51,579 bases of DNA from NCBI GenBank assembly GCA_964630925.1, contig CAZVZK010000073.1, positions 1 through 51,579 on the forward strand. Direction: 5' to 3'. This DNA is from RGDT01 sp964630925 (GTDB lineage: Bacteria; Planctomycetota; Planctomycetia; Gemmatales; Gemmataceae). This document shows positions 1 through 8,735 of the stretch, piece after piece. Numbering within the stretch: the stretch's first letter is position 1; every line of letters begins with the position of its first letter. The notes under the pieces were generated by a model. The model did not search any database. It saw only the letters and a program-made list of their open reading frames with translations, and was not told the DNA's origin. The translations under genes and the position numbers were made by a program.

Positions 1-28
1 CCCTGACCCCTGACCCCCCCTGACCCCT
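1..28. repeat. CCCTGACC tandem repeats upstream of the first kinase
   Basis: Three imperfect copies of CCCTGACCCC immediately precede the first ATG of the window. The same C-rich CCCTGACCCCT string occurs in the palindromic repeat at 38797-38846, so this may be the edge of another copy cut by the window boundary. Confidence 0.5.
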
Positions 29-1963
29 ATGCCCGAGGAGCCGACCCTCCCGCAGACCACCCTCCGGGGCGACGCCAACCCCGGCGGCGCCCTCGCGCCC
101 ACCCTGCCGATGGCCGCCGAGTCCGCCGGCGTCCTCCGCGTCTTCGGCGACTATGAATTGCTCGCCGAGATCGCGCGCGGCGGCATGGGCGTCGTCTACA
201 AGGCGCGGCAGGTCAGCCTCAACCGCCTCGTCGCCCTCAAGATGATCCTCGCCGGCGAATTGGCCTCCGACGACGAGGTCAGCCGCTTCCGCGCCGAGGC
301 CGAGGCCGCCGCCAACCTCGACCACCCCAACATCGTGCCCATCCACGACATCGGCGAGCGCGAGGGCCGGCACTACTTCACGATGAAGCTCATCGACGGC
401 GGCAGCCTCACCGCCCACCTCGCCCGCCTCGCCAAGGACCCGGCCACGACGGCGGCGCTGCTCGCCAAGGTGGCCCGCGCCGTCCACCACGCCCACCAGC
501 AGGGCATCCTGCACCGCGACCTCAAGCCCGGCAACGTCCTCCTCTCCGCCGACGGCGAGCCGCACGTCGCCGACTTCGGCCTCGCCAAACGCTTCGGCGC
601 CGGCCACTCGGCCACGTCCGGCACCGTGGGCACGCCGTGCTACATGGCCCCGGAGCAGGCGGCGGCACGCAAGGGCCTGACGGTGGCGGCCGACGTGTAC
701 GCGCTCGGTGTCATCCTGCACGAAATGCTCACGGGGCGGACGCCGTTCCAGGGCGGCACCCCCTACGAGGTGCTGGTGCAGGTGATCGAGAAGGAGCCGC
801 CGCCGCCCTCGTCTTTCAACCCCGGCATCGACCCCGACCTGGAGGCGATCTGCCTCCGGTGCCTCCAGAAGGACCCCGCCCGCCGCTACGAGTCCGCCCA
901 GGCCCTCGCCGAGGACCTCGAACGCTGGGGCCGAGGCGAGCCGACGCTGGCCCGGCCATTGCCCCTGCTGGGCCGCGTGTCGAAGTGGTTCCAGGCCAAC
1001 GGCAGGGCGGCGGCGATCATCGTCGCCGTCGGCCTGGCCTGGGGCGCCTCGGTGGGCATGGCGATGGCCGCCTCGGGCCGGCAGGAGGGCGAGTACGGCT
1101 TCGCCTTCTGGACCGACAGCCCGCTGCACCCCATGACCTGGGTGCGGGCGTTCGCCGCCAGCCCCACGGCGTGGTGGATCCTGGCCGGCTTCGCCGCCCT
1201 GCTGACCGTGTCGTCGGGCTGGCTGTTGACGCACGGGGCACGCGGCAAGTCGCCCGCCGACGCCGGCAGCCACGCCACCGCCGCCGGCATCATCGCCGCC
1301 GTCATGGGCTACCTGTTCTTCGCGCCGTTCGCGGCCACGGCCATCGGCAGGCCGCTGCACCCGGTGACGCTCGATTACCGCAGCGACCTGCGTGCCATCG
1401 CCGCCGACCCGTCCCACCCGCAACGCGCCGACCTCGATTACCTGCGTGGCCATCTGCCCGAGGACAAACGCGCCCTCGCCCACGCCGGCTGGGAGGCGGA
1501 CCTGCGCGATGTGCTGCACGCGGTGAAGCGGGCCAACGCCGTCCACCAGGCGTTCCGCGGCGTGTGGAGCGTGGTCGTGCTGGCGATCCTGTTCTTCGTG
1601 CCGGCGGTGATCGTGACGACGTGGGCGGCTGCCCTGGCCGAGGAGTTGGCCGGCCCCGGCGTGGCCGGCGTGCTGCGTTACGCCGAGCTGGCGGTGCCGG
1701 CGGTGCTGGCGCTGGCGGCGGGAGAGGCGGTCTTCATCGAGGTGCGGACCATCATCGCCACCTACGCCGCCGGCCCGGCGGCGGGCGCCGGCTACACGTC
1801 GAAGAACCTGCCGTTCTGGGTGGCGGCGGCCGGGCTGGCGGCCGCCGGCGCGGCGCTGGCGCACCGCGGCCTGCTGATGGCGTGGCCTCTGGCGGCGCGG
1901 CTGCTGGCGTACGCGGCCTGGCTGGCGCTGGCGTGCGTGCTGCTGCCGGGCCTGTGGAAGTGA
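29..1963 (+). CDS. Hanks-type Ser/Thr protein kinase with multi-pass membrane C-terminus
   Basis: A 644-residue eukaryotic-like Ser/Thr kinase. The kinase domain covers about residues 42-305. The Gly-rich loop ARGGMGVV is at 49-56, the VALKM lysine is K71, the catalytic loop HRDLKPGN has D164, and ADFGLAK starts at 181. GTPCYMAPEQA marks the activation segment, so all key residues are present. From about residue 330 onward there are several hydrophobic segments (for example near 333-355, 388-405, 425-445, 520-545, 560-580 and 595-640). The kinase should therefore face the cytoplasm with a membrane-embedded C-terminal module of unknown role. The ATG at 29 directly follows CCCTGACC-type repeats and no good ribosome binding site is visible, so the start is less certain than the product. 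Substrate unknown. Confidence 0.93.
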   Translation: MPEEPTLPQTTLRGDANPGGALAPTLPMAAESAGVLRVFGDYELLAEIARGGMGVVYKARQVSLNRLVALKMILAGELASDDEVSRFRAEAEAAANLDHPNIVPIHDIGEREGRHYFTMKLIDGGSLTAHLARLAKDPATTAALLAKVARAVHHAHQQGILHRDLKPGNVLLSADGEPHVADFGLAKRFGAGHSATSGTVGTPCYMAPEQAAARKGLTVAADVYALGVILHEMLTGRTPFQGGTPYEVLVQVIEKEPPPPSSFNPGIDPDLEAICLRCLQKDPARRYESAQALAEDLERWGRGEPTLARPLPLLGRVSKWFQANGRAAAIIVAVGLAWGASVGMAMAASGRQEGEYGFAFWTDSPLHPMTWVRAFAASPTAWWILAGFAALLTVSSGWLLTHGARGKSPADAGSHATAAGIIAAVMGYLFFAPFAATAIGRPLHPVTLDYRSDLRAIAADPSHPQRADLDYLRGHLPEDKRALAHAGWEADLRDVLHAVKRANAVHQAFRGVWSVVVLAILFFVPAVIVTTWAAALAEELAGPGVAGVLRYAELAVPAVLALAAGEAVFIEVRTIIATYAAGPAAGAGYTSKNLPFWVAAAGLAAAGAALAHRGLLMAWPLAARLLAYAAWLALACVLLPGLWK

Positions 1964-2037
1964 CGCGGTCAATACCCGGGAAGTGACACGATCTCGCTCC
2001 CGCAAGGGAAGTCGATGCGCTCAAGGAGAATGAGTCA

Positions 2038-3645
2038 GTGACCCCGATTCGCATCGTCCTGAAGCCGCAAGCCACCTGGGCCGATGTTCTATCGACTGGG
2101 GGGTCAGATTCCTGGGAGCGGCGGGGGTTCACGCCGCTCTGGCAAGATCAGCCTCACATCAAGCGCTACAGGAGTGTCGATGGGCGCTGCTCCATCACCT
2201 ACGTCCAGGATCCGCTCCGCGAAATCCGCTACTACCACCTCGCCGGGGACGACCTGGAGACGCACGCGGGGCTCATCCGCAGCCGCATCTTGGCGTACAC
2301 CCGCGAGGAGATCGCGACGCTGATGGCCGACGCCCTGACGCCGGGCGAGAGGATCGCCGCCGTCTACCTCGCCGCATGCGCCTCGCCCGATCCCGATGAG
2401 GCTCTCCTCGCATTCCTAACGCATGCCCTGGTCGATCTTGAGACCTCGGTCCGGTGGGCAGCGGTTGACGCGGCCCTCGTGGCAGCGTGGCCCGCCCTCC
2501 GGGCGCCGCTCGAACGGACCGCTGCGGCCGATCCGTACACGGGCATCCGGGTTTTCGCCGCCGAAACGATCAAGACCCTCAAGGCCAGTGCCTGCGACGC
2601 CGCGCTGGCCGCGTCCGAATTCACGCCGCTCCCTGCCGATCCGCGTAGGGTCGCGCCGGTGACCGGGGTGCGCGACGATTGGTACGAGGCCGCCTTCGGG
2701 GAGCGCCCTCCCCCGCCTCCAAGCGGGGAGGGGGAGTTACTCATGCCGCCCTGGCTCGCTGAGCTGATACGCGAGGGTGACTGGGGCGACTACCACTGGC
2801 ACTCGCCCGAACTTATCCACCGCGCCGCCAGTCTGGCGGTCGAGTTCAAAAGGCCCAGGATCGTGATGTTGGAGGAGGACCTGGCCGACAACCGCGCCCT
2901 CTGGGGGGCGATGGTGCCTGTGGCTAACGGGCCACAGTTCATTGACCGCGTAGCGAGGGCATCCCAGTCCCGGCTGTACGTCAACCGTGACTGCCCGGAG
3001 GGCCTGCTCCTGGCATTATCGGAGGACGCCCCTCCGACATTGTGGATTCCTGCCGGGCGGTCCCGAGCGGAGGTGGAAAGCGCCGCGTCCGCCTACTTCT
3101 TCGCCGGCATCCCGCCACTGCCGGGGCTGCCATACCAGGGCCGGCTCTTCCTCGCCACCCAGGTCACCCTCGGTGGGACGTTCTTGGATCTTGTGCGAGC
3201 CGTGCAGGAGAACCCGTTCACGGACATGGTGTCGTGGGGGAGCAGCCAGCCCGCCGACCCCTACCCCGAGGAGATCACCGACAACGTCACGGCGGACGAC
3301 GTGCGGCGGTTCCAGGCCCAGGCCGCGGACTGCCTCCCGTGGAGGTGCGTCAGGACCCGATACTCGCGGTCAGTGATTCAGCTCATCGACTGGCGGAACG
3401 GCTACTTCGCCGACCTCTACTTCCGCCCGACCTCCTCTGCGGGTTGGGTGGAGGCGCACAACTCCCGACTCTGGACCGACTTCCCGCCGGGCACCCCTGT
3501 TGATGTGGTCGGGGCGCTGAGCGGCTTGGCGTGTCTCGGCCCGGACAGAATCCGCCAGCAGGCCGAGGGGGCCGATGCCCCGGACCAGAGGCGGGGCATG
3601 CTGGAGATTGTCGGTTTTCTGGAACGCGCGCCCGAGCTCTCCTGA
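2038..3645 (+). CDS. HEAT-like repeat protein, function unknown
   Basis: A 535-residue protein starting at GTG 2038. AAGGAG at 2023-2028 lies 9 nt upstream and decides the start. Residues about 75-190 form Ala/Leu-rich helical pairs (around SVRWAAVDAALVAAWPAL and TGIRVFAAETIKTLKA) like HEAT/armadillo repeats. The C-terminal half is a soluble alpha/beta-looking region with many Trp and Pro residues and matches no family I recognise. There is no signal peptide or membrane segment, so a cytoplasmic protein is expected. It follows the kinase gene by 74 nt on the same strand and may share its transcript. Confidence 0.75.
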   Translation: MTPIRIVLKPQATWADVLSTGGSDSWERRGFTPLWQDQPHIKRYRSVDGRCSITYVQDPLREIRYYHLAGDDLETHAGLIRSRILAYTREEIATLMADALTPGERIAAVYLAACASPDPDEALLAFLTHALVDLETSVRWAAVDAALVAAWPALRAPLERTAAADPYTGIRVFAAETIKTLKASACDAALAASEFTPLPADPRRVAPVTGVRDDWYEAAFGERPPPPPSGEGELLMPPWLAELIREGDWGDYHWHSPELIHRAASLAVEFKRPRIVMLEEDLADNRALWGAMVPVANGPQFIDRVARASQSRLYVNRDCPEGLLLALSEDAPPTLWIPAGRSRAEVESAASAYFFAGIPPLPGLPYQGRLFLATQVTLGGTFLDLVRAVQENPFTDMVSWGSSQPADPYPEEITDNVTADDVRRFQAQAADCLPWRCVRTRYSRSVIQLIDWRNGYFADLYFRPTSSAGWVEAHNSRLWTDFPPGTPVDVVGALSGLACLGPDRIRQQAEGADAPDQRRGMLEIVGFLERAPELS

Positions 3646-3723
3646 ACGCCGTGATGCCCCACCGAACCTCCAACCGCCGCCCGTGTCCTCCCCCTCACGA
3701 AGCATCGAGAGGAGGGACGCCCC

Positions 3724-4497
3724 ATGCCGAAGCTGAACCAGGTCAACGCCATCCTGTCGGCCCGCAAGGGCGAGGCCGAGAAGGCGGTCAACGAGATCGG
3801 CAAGCTCCTCCAGAAGGAGCAGCTCTTCTCCGGACGCGAGCGCACCTACCGCCCCCTCGACGAGGTCAACGGCCAGCGCCTGCCGCCCGAGTCGCAGAAG
3901 GTCCAGCAGCGCGCCGACCAGCTCCTCGTCCAGGCCGGCGAGAAGTGGGCCGAGCTGTGGAACCTCGTCCTCACCCAGGACACCGGCAACCAGTCGGCCC
4001 GCGCCGACATCGTCGTTGACGGACGCACCATCATGACGGCCGTGCCGGTCACCACGCTGCTGTTCCTCGACAAGCAGCTCGCGGAGGTCGAGGCCCTCGT
4101 CGGCAAGATGCCGACGCCCGACCCGGCGGAGGACTGGGCCCACGACGCCAATAGCGGCCTGCTGAAGTCGCCCGTGAGCGAGTCGCTGCGGACGACCAAG
4201 GAGCCGACGGTCATCGTCAAGTACGACGCGACCGACAAGCACCCGGCCCAGACCGAGACGTACATGAAGGACGTGCCGGCGGGCTACTGGCGGCAGGTAC
4301 TGTACTCCGGCAGCATCCAGGCGGACCGCAAGAACGCGATCCTGGCCCGCGTCAAGAAGCTGCACGACGCGGTGAAGCTGGCCCGCGAGCAGGCCAACCT
4401 GATCGACGTGGAGCGGCAGAAGGCCGGCGAGCCCCTTCTGACGTACCTGTTCGGCAAGGAGCATGAGGCATCGCCGCACACCGCCCGTGGCGGATGA
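3724..4497 (+). CDS. Conserved hypothetical protein, helical
   Basis: A 257-residue soluble, strongly charged protein starting at ATG 3724; GAGAGGAGG at about 3709-3717 is its ribosome binding site. The N-terminus is a Lys/Glu-rich helix (residues about 5-32) followed by a RTYRPLDEVNGQRLPPESQ segment. I recall similar small proteins in actinobacteria and planctomycetes but cannot name the function. No membrane segment or signal peptide is seen. The last codons and the stop lie inside a 21-bp tandem repeat (4479-4520), so the C-terminal tail ASPHTARGG looks recently acquired. Confidence 0.7.
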   Translation: MPKLNQVNAILSARKGEAEKAVNEIGKLLQKEQLFSGRERTYRPLDEVNGQRLPPESQKVQQRADQLLVQAGEKWAELWNLVLTQDTGNQSARADIVVDGRTIMTAVPVTTLLFLDKQLAEVEALVGKMPTPDPAEDWAHDANSGLLKSPVSESLRTTKEPTVIVKYDATDKHPAQTETYMKDVPAGYWRQVLYSGSIQADRKNAILARVKKLHDAVKLAREQANLIDVERQKAGEPLLTYLFGKEHEASPHTARGG

Positions 4498-4520
4498 CGC
4501 ACCGCCCGTGGCGGATGACG
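4479..4520 (+). repeat. 21-bp perfect tandem duplication across a stop codon
   Basis: Two exact head-to-tail copies of a 21-bp unit (CACCGCCCGTGGCGGATGACG) occupy 4479-4499 and 4500-4520. The stop codon of the upstream gene (4495-4497) is in the first copy. The second copy is non-coding. Confidence 0.9.
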
Positions 4521-4594
4521 CCCGTCCCCTGAATGCCTTCGTCCAACAAGGGGGACGTGTACTTCCCCTCCGCAGAAGTCGATGCTCCTGCGAT

Positions 4595-4633
4595 CCCCCC
4601 TCTCCGCTTCGGAGAGGGGGTTAGGGGGTGAGG
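4595..4633. repeat. Palindromic dispersed repeat (CCCCCTCTCC hairpin)
   Basis: A perfect 10-bp stem, CCCCCTCTCC (4596-4605) and GGAGAGGGGG (4611-4620), with loop GCTTC, is followed by TTAGGGGGTGAGG. Related elements occur at 38699-38752 and 38797-38846. This type of 'ctcccc...gggtgagg' palindrome is a common interspersed repeat in bacterial intergenic DNA. Confidence 0.7.
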
Positions 4634-4926
4634 TAGCAACCATACACCGTTGAAAGCACAGGCGTGCAAGGCTGAGGATCAGGTTCAGGCTGAAAAAGCG
4701 CCGCACCGGTAATACCAACGAAGGCCTCGCATCCCCTCGTCACGGGGGCGGCGGGGCGCCGGCAGGCGGGTCAAGTTGAGATTCTCACGCCAGGCTCAAG
4801 CCGTGCGCCGCGAAGGACGGCCCCAGTAAACCGGTAGGACCCTTGAGGTGCGGGCTCATCTCCCGCCCCCTGCTCTCCGCCCAATTGGGGGTCTGGGGCG
4901 TCTCGCCCCCAGCTCACTTGACCGAT

Positions 4927-4966
4927 GCGGGGGTAGCTCAACCGTAGAGCGCGAGGTTTCATACAC
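4927..4966 (+). pseudogene. tRNA-like 5' half (Met-CAT-like), truncated
   Basis: GCGGGGG TA GCTC AACCGTA GAGC looks like an acceptor strand, positions 8-9 and a D-arm, followed by a region that could give an anticodon loop TTCATAC (anticodon CAT). The D-loop is one G short of the usual AACCGGTA. The 3' anticodon strand and a matching T-arm are missing: no TTCGA-type T-loop with paired stems follows at the right distance. It is best read as a decayed tRNA fragment or a chance match, not a working tRNA. Confidence 0.3.
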
Positions 4967-5102
4967 GCCGGCGGGATCATCGACCCGTCCTTCGACAATC
5001 GGCGCTCGACCTCCCCACCCCCGGACGTAACTCCGTGGAGGGGGGCCGAACCCAGCCCCCGCCCGCCGGGTAAAGCGGGTCCGGGGGCGTTTTCATGCGC
5101 GA

Positions 5103-5536
5103 TCAAACCACCAGCGCATCCCCGAACCGCTCGCGCAGCAGGGCCTGCCCGCGCTTGCCGATGTGGCAGCCCGTCAGGTCCAATTCGACGAGGTGGGCGG
5201 GCGTCTTCGACGAGGCCAGCTCCGCCGCCGCGTGCCCCGGATGTTGCCCGACAGCCGCAGGCGACGCAGGCCGGCCAGGTGTTCGCTCCGGGCGAGGTCG
5301 GGGACGCCCTTGTCGGTGATGTCATTCCCCGACAGGTCCGGCTCGCGCAGGCCCGCGAGGTGCCGGCACGATGCGAGGCGTCCCAGGCACTCGTCGCGCA
5401 GGCGGTTCTGCGACAGGCCGATGCGGATCAGCTTCGCCGCCTCCGGGCGGGCGAGGAGCCGCTCGACCCCCGTGGGGCCGACGCCGCTGCCGTCGTCGCC
5501 GCTCACCTCCGCCTGGGCGACGCGGAGGTGGCACAC
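5103..5536 (-). pseudogene. Leucine-rich-repeat protein remnant, frameshifted
   Basis: Read on the minus strand from GTG 5536, the sequence encodes LRR units (LIRIGLSQNRLRDECLGRLA, then LREPDLSGNDITDKGVPDLA and LRRLRLSGN). It then loses frame near 5245. One added base restores the reading PGHAAAELASSKTPAHLVELDLTG and so on to a TGA at 5103-5105, giving a normal LRR C-terminus. Upstream of 5536 the frame stays open to about 5773 but has no start codon and low-complexity content, so the N-terminus is also missing. Either a decayed gene or a single-base sequencing error in a short LRR gene. Confidence 0.6.
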
Positions 5537-5795
5537 CCGGGCGAGGCTCCAGCCGAGCCGATCGACGCTCGGGAGGGCGGCGGCCGCCGGATGCGAAGCA
5601 GGAGCGGTGTCGCCGCCCTCCCGCCTACCGTGCGGCTCGGCAGTAGCCTCGGCCGCCTCGCCCTCCCGCCCATGTTCCCGACCCCGGCGGGGATAATCCG
5701 GAAAATCGTTGCGCCCCGCCGCTCCGGCGGATAGCTTGTAATGTGCGCCCTCGTCAGAGGCCGCACATTCTCAAGTTATCCGTATCGGGGCGGAC

Positions 5796-6422
5796 GTGAA
5801 CGACGGTGATTATCTCCTGCGCGCGATCCAGGCCGACCCCGGCGACGACCTGGCGCGGCTGGCTTACGCCGACTGGCTCGAAGAAGCCGGGCGGGCGGAT
5901 CATGCCACCCTCATCCGCATCCAGATCGAGCTGGAACAAGCACCGGATGAGCTGATGCTGGCGGAGGAGCAGCGCCTCCTCGGCCCGGCGGGGGCGAGCG
6001 TGTGGCAGCGCCGGCGGGAGTGGGCGCTGCCAGAGGCCGTCCGCGGGCGTTGGCCCGAGGACGTCGGCGGGTGGGAGTGGCGGCGCGGATTCCCCGAGGT
6101 GTGGCACTGCCCGGCCGCCTTGTGGGATGCGTGCGGCCACATCATCCTGGCGGCGGCGCCCGTGCGGCGCGTCGTGCTGATCGGCCGCGAGCCGCACCCG
6201 GCGCGACGCGGGCCGGAGCGGACGTGGTACCGCGACGACGCGGAATGGGTGCATCGCCCGGCGGAAGCGTGCCTCCCCCCGGCCCTGTTCGACCGCCTGG
6301 AGCCGGCCGCCCTCGACCTGGCCATGTTCGACCACGCCCGCATCTACCCGACGAGGGCGGACGCGCTCGCGGCGCTCTCGGACGCCTGCATCGGACGTGC
6401 TACGGTGTCAGGCTGGCGGTGA
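5796..6422 (+). CDS. TIGR02996 domain protein
   Basis: A 208-residue protein from GTG 5796. The N-terminus (YLLRAIQADPGDDLARLAYA, then DWLEEAG and LIRIQIELE) is the short TIGR02996 motif, which I know from large paralogous families in Gemmata-like planctomycetes. Its function is unknown. The C-terminal part (about residues 75-205) is Trp- and Arg-rich and has no recognised domain; proteins of this family often carry LRRs there, but none are seen here. The divergent neighbour is the LRR remnant and the downstream neighbour at 6438 is an LRR protein, so the locus may once have held a longer TIGR02996-LRR gene. Confidence 0.8.
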   Translation: MNDGDYLLRAIQADPGDDLARLAYADWLEEAGRADHATLIRIQIELEQAPDELMLAEEQRLLGPAGASVWQRRREWALPEAVRGRWPEDVGGWEWRRGFPEVWHCPAALWDACGHIILAAAPVRRVVLIGREPHPARRGPERTWYRDDAEWVHRPAEACLPPALFDRLEPAALDLAMFDHARIYPTRADALAALSDACIGRATVSGWR

Positions 6423-6437
6423 CCCGAGGGCCGAGAC

Positions 6438-6956
6438 ATGCGCCTCCTCGCAACTCTGCTATTCATCGCGGGGCCGCTCCTGGCGGACGAGCCGAAGGCC
6501 GACCCCGCCCTCGCCGCGCAGATCGCGACGCTCAAGAAGCTCGGCGCGAGGCTCACGCTCGACGACGAGGGCAGGGTCATCGGCGTCAACCTCGGGGAGC
6601 GGCGGGTCACCGACGGCGACCTGGTACACCTCAAGGGGCTGCGGCACCTTCAGGAGCTGGACCTCACCCGCACGAGGATCACGGGCGCTGGACTGGCACA
6701 CATCAAGGATCTGGCCTCCGTGCGGCGGCTGTTCCTCACCGAGACGAAGGCCGATGATGCCGGCCTCGCTCATCTCAAGGGGCTGAAGGCCCTCGCGCTG
6801 ATCGGCCTGTCGGGGACGAAGGTCGGCGACGCCGGCCTGGAGCACCTCCACGGCCTGACGGGGCTCAAGCAGGTGTACTGCCTCGGCACGGCCGTCACGG
6901 AGGCCGGGGCGAAGAAGCTCCAGCGGGCCTTGCCGAAATGCGACATCACCCGTTGA
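6438..6956 (+). CDS. Small secreted leucine-rich-repeat protein
   Basis: A 172-residue protein with a short signal peptide (MRLLATLLFIAGPLLA, cleavage about residue 16) followed by about five LRR units of the cysteine-containing/GALA-like type. Repeated elements such as LQELDLTRTRITGAGLAHIK and LIGLSGTKVGDAGLEHL, spaced about 23-24 residues, support this. The signal peptide indicates export; the protein is probably a periplasmic interaction module with no enzymatic activity. It starts 15 nt after the TIGR02996 gene, so the two are probably co-transcribed. Confidence 0.85.
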   Translation: MRLLATLLFIAGPLLADEPKADPALAAQIATLKKLGARLTLDDEGRVIGVNLGERRVTDGDLVHLKGLRHLQELDLTRTRITGAGLAHIKDLASVRRLFLTETKADDAGLAHLKGLKALALIGLSGTKVGDAGLEHLHGLTGLKQVYCLGTAVTEAGAKKLQRALPKCDITR

Positions 6957-7005
6957 CGGCACCCCGAGCGCGCAGGAGGATGTCCCGCACAGGAGGCCCC
7001 GCGCC

Positions 7006-8727
7006 ATGACCATCCTCACCCCCCTCTGCCTGCTCGCCGTCCTCGCGGCCGCCCCGCCGCGGGCCCTCAAGCCCATCCCGGAACGCCTCGTCGTCCTCAC
7101 CTTCGACGACGCCAGCAAGTCGCACTTCACCGTCGCCAGGCCGCTCCTCAAGAAGTACGGCTTCGGCGCCACCTTCTTCGTCACCGAGGGCTTCGACTTC
7201 CCCACCAATAAACGCGACTACATGACGTGGGAGGAGATCGCCGCGCTGCACAAGGACGGGTTCGAGATCGGCAACCACACCCTCGGCCACGTCTCGGTCA
7301 CCGACAAGTCCATCAAGGATCTCGCCGAGCAGGTCCGCGTCCTCGCGGCCCGTTGTAACAAGCACGGCATCCCAACGCCCACTAGTTTCGCGTACCCCGG
7401 CAACGCCATCACGCCGGCCGCCCTGCCCATCCTCCGCGACCTCGGCATCCGCTTCGCCCGCCGTGGCGGCGCGCCCGAATACCCCTACAAGGAGGGCGAC
7501 GGCCCCGCGTACGAGCCGGGCCTCGATCACCCGCTGCTCATCCCCTCCGCCGGCGACGCCCGCCCCGGATGGAAGATGGCCGACTTCGAGCGTGCCGTCG
7601 CCAAGGCCCGCCACGGCCGGATCGCCGTCCTGCAATTCCACGGCGTCCCCGACACCGCCCATGCCTGGGTCAACACCTCCGAGAAGCAGCTCGCCGGGTA
7701 CATGAAGCACCTGCACGACAACGGCTATCGCGTCATCGCCATGCGCGATCTGGCGGAGTACGTCGATCCGTCCGTCGTGCCGAGCGACCCGCTGGGCGTG
7801 ATCGCCGACCGCCAGCGCCTGCTGAAGGCGGGGCTGAGCGGCGACAACGGCAGGCCGGCGAAGGACGACGCCGACCTGGGCTTCTGGCTGCGTAACATGG
7901 TTCGGCACGGCTACGAGGTCACGGAGATGGCCGCCGCGCTCGGCGCGAAGGCCGACGAGGTGCGGGCCGCGCTCGAGCGGCTGAAGATCGACCCGAAGGC
8001 GGCGGCGGAGAGGCCCAGGGACCGCCTGCTCGTGCTGCCCTACCCCGGCGGACGGCACCCGCGCATCGGCTTCCTCGACGGGGCGATCAGGCCGAGGCGC
8101 GAGACCAAGGTGAGCGTGTTCGCGCCGTGGGCGGGGGGCGGGTACGCCGTCGTGGACGTGCCCGAGGCGATCTGGTGGGATAACGGCGGCAAGCGGGAGC
8201 TGCTCTACCTGGCGCACACCCACATCCCGACGACGTGGGACAGGGCGGGCAAGGCCCTGGAGCCGCTGGAGTGGCGGCGCGAGGAGGGCGGCGTCCTGGC
8301 CGTCGAGCGCCGCCTGCCCAACGGCGTGGTCTTCGGGGCGAAGGTGACGCCGGGGAAGGCCGGCGTCGGGATGGAGCTGTGGCTGACCAACGGCACGGAG
8401 AAGACGTTGAAGGGCCTGAACGTGCAGGTCTGCACGATGCTGCGTGGGATGCCCGGCTTCGCGGGGAGGTCCAACGACAACAAGGCCTTCGCGAAGCCGT
8501 TCGCGGCGTGCCGCGACGCCTCGGGGACGCGGTGGATCATCACGGGCTGGGGGCCGTGCGTGCGGACGTGGGCCAACGCGCCGTGCCCGTGCCTGCACTC
8601 CGACCCGGCGTTCCCCGACTGCGGCCCGGGCAAGACGGTGCGGGTGAAGGGCTGGCTGTCGTTCCACGAGGGCAAGGACGTGGAGGCGGAGATCCGCCGG
8701 CTGCGGAAGCTCGTGTTCGCGGAGTAA
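7006..8727 (+). CDS. Secreted polysaccharide deacetylase-family protein
   Basis: A 573-residue protein with an N-terminal signal peptide (MTILTPLCLLAVLAAAPPRA) and a NodB-type deacetylase domain at about residues 25-245. Visible motifs are LTFDDASKSHF (the TFDD metal/catalytic motif) and EIGNHTLGH (the HxxxH metal-binding pair), then an RxxxxP-like segment (TSFAYPGNAITP). Such enzymes remove N- or O-acetyl groups from chitin-, peptidoglycan- or xylan-type polymers using a divalent metal. Residues about 290-573 form a second, unassigned domain with a beta-rich look and several Cys residues near ANAPCPCLHSDPAFPDCG. Ribosome binding site GGAGG precedes the ATG by about 9 nt. The gene converges on the aminoacyl-transferase gene with only 8 nt between stops. 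Confidence 0.85.
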   Translation: MTILTPLCLLAVLAAAPPRALKPIPERLVVLTFDDASKSHFTVARPLLKKYGFGATFFVTEGFDFPTNKRDYMTWEEIAALHKDGFEIGNHTLGHVSVTDKSIKDLAEQVRVLAARCNKHGIPTPTSFAYPGNAITPAALPILRDLGIRFARRGGAPEYPYKEGDGPAYEPGLDHPLLIPSAGDARPGWKMADFERAVAKARHGRIAVLQFHGVPDTAHAWVNTSEKQLAGYMKHLHDNGYRVIAMRDLAEYVDPSVVPSDPLGVIADRQRLLKAGLSGDNGRPAKDDADLGFWLRNMVRHGYEVTEMAAALGAKADEVRAALERLKIDPKAAAERPRDRLLVLPYPGGRHPRIGFLDGAIRPRRETKVSVFAPWAGGGYAVVDVPEAIWWDNGGKRELLYLAHTHIPTTWDRAGKALEPLEWRREEGGVLAVERRLPNGVVFGAKVTPGKAGVGMELWLTNGTEKTLKGLNVQVCTMLRGMPGFAGRSNDNKAFAKPFAACRDASGTRWIITGWGPCVRTWANAPCPCLHSDPAFPDCGPGKTVRVKGWLSFHEGKDVEAEIRRLRKLVFAE

Positions 8728-8735
8728 CCGCCCCA

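Larger units (their letters stand above)
4498..5102. other. Gene-poor intergenic region
   Basis: About 600 nt with no convincing gene on either strand. It holds the second copy of the 21-bp repeat, a perfect hairpin repeat (4596-4620), a tRNA-like 5' half (4927-4966) and C-rich inverted repeats near 5010-5088. The open frames crossing it have no start context and no recognisable protein. Confidence 0.6.

Noticed and set aside
637..1986. Long plus-strand frame inside the first kinase gene (449 codons).
   Set aside because: Arg/Gly/Pro-rich shadow frame of a high-GC gene; the kinase motifs in the other frame are unambiguous.
3370..4479. Long minus-strand frame opposite the 3724 gene.
   Set aside because: Composition (LeuAspVal-rich antisense of Glu/Lys codons) is typical of an antisense shadow; no family match or start context.
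4927..5060. A complete tRNA, or a second intron-containing tRNA, in the gene-poor region (5' GCGGGGG and a later CCCCCGC could pair).
   Set aside because: No T-arm precedes the later CCCCCGC, the D-loop lacks a conserved G, and no intron core motifs lie between. Kept only as a fragment.
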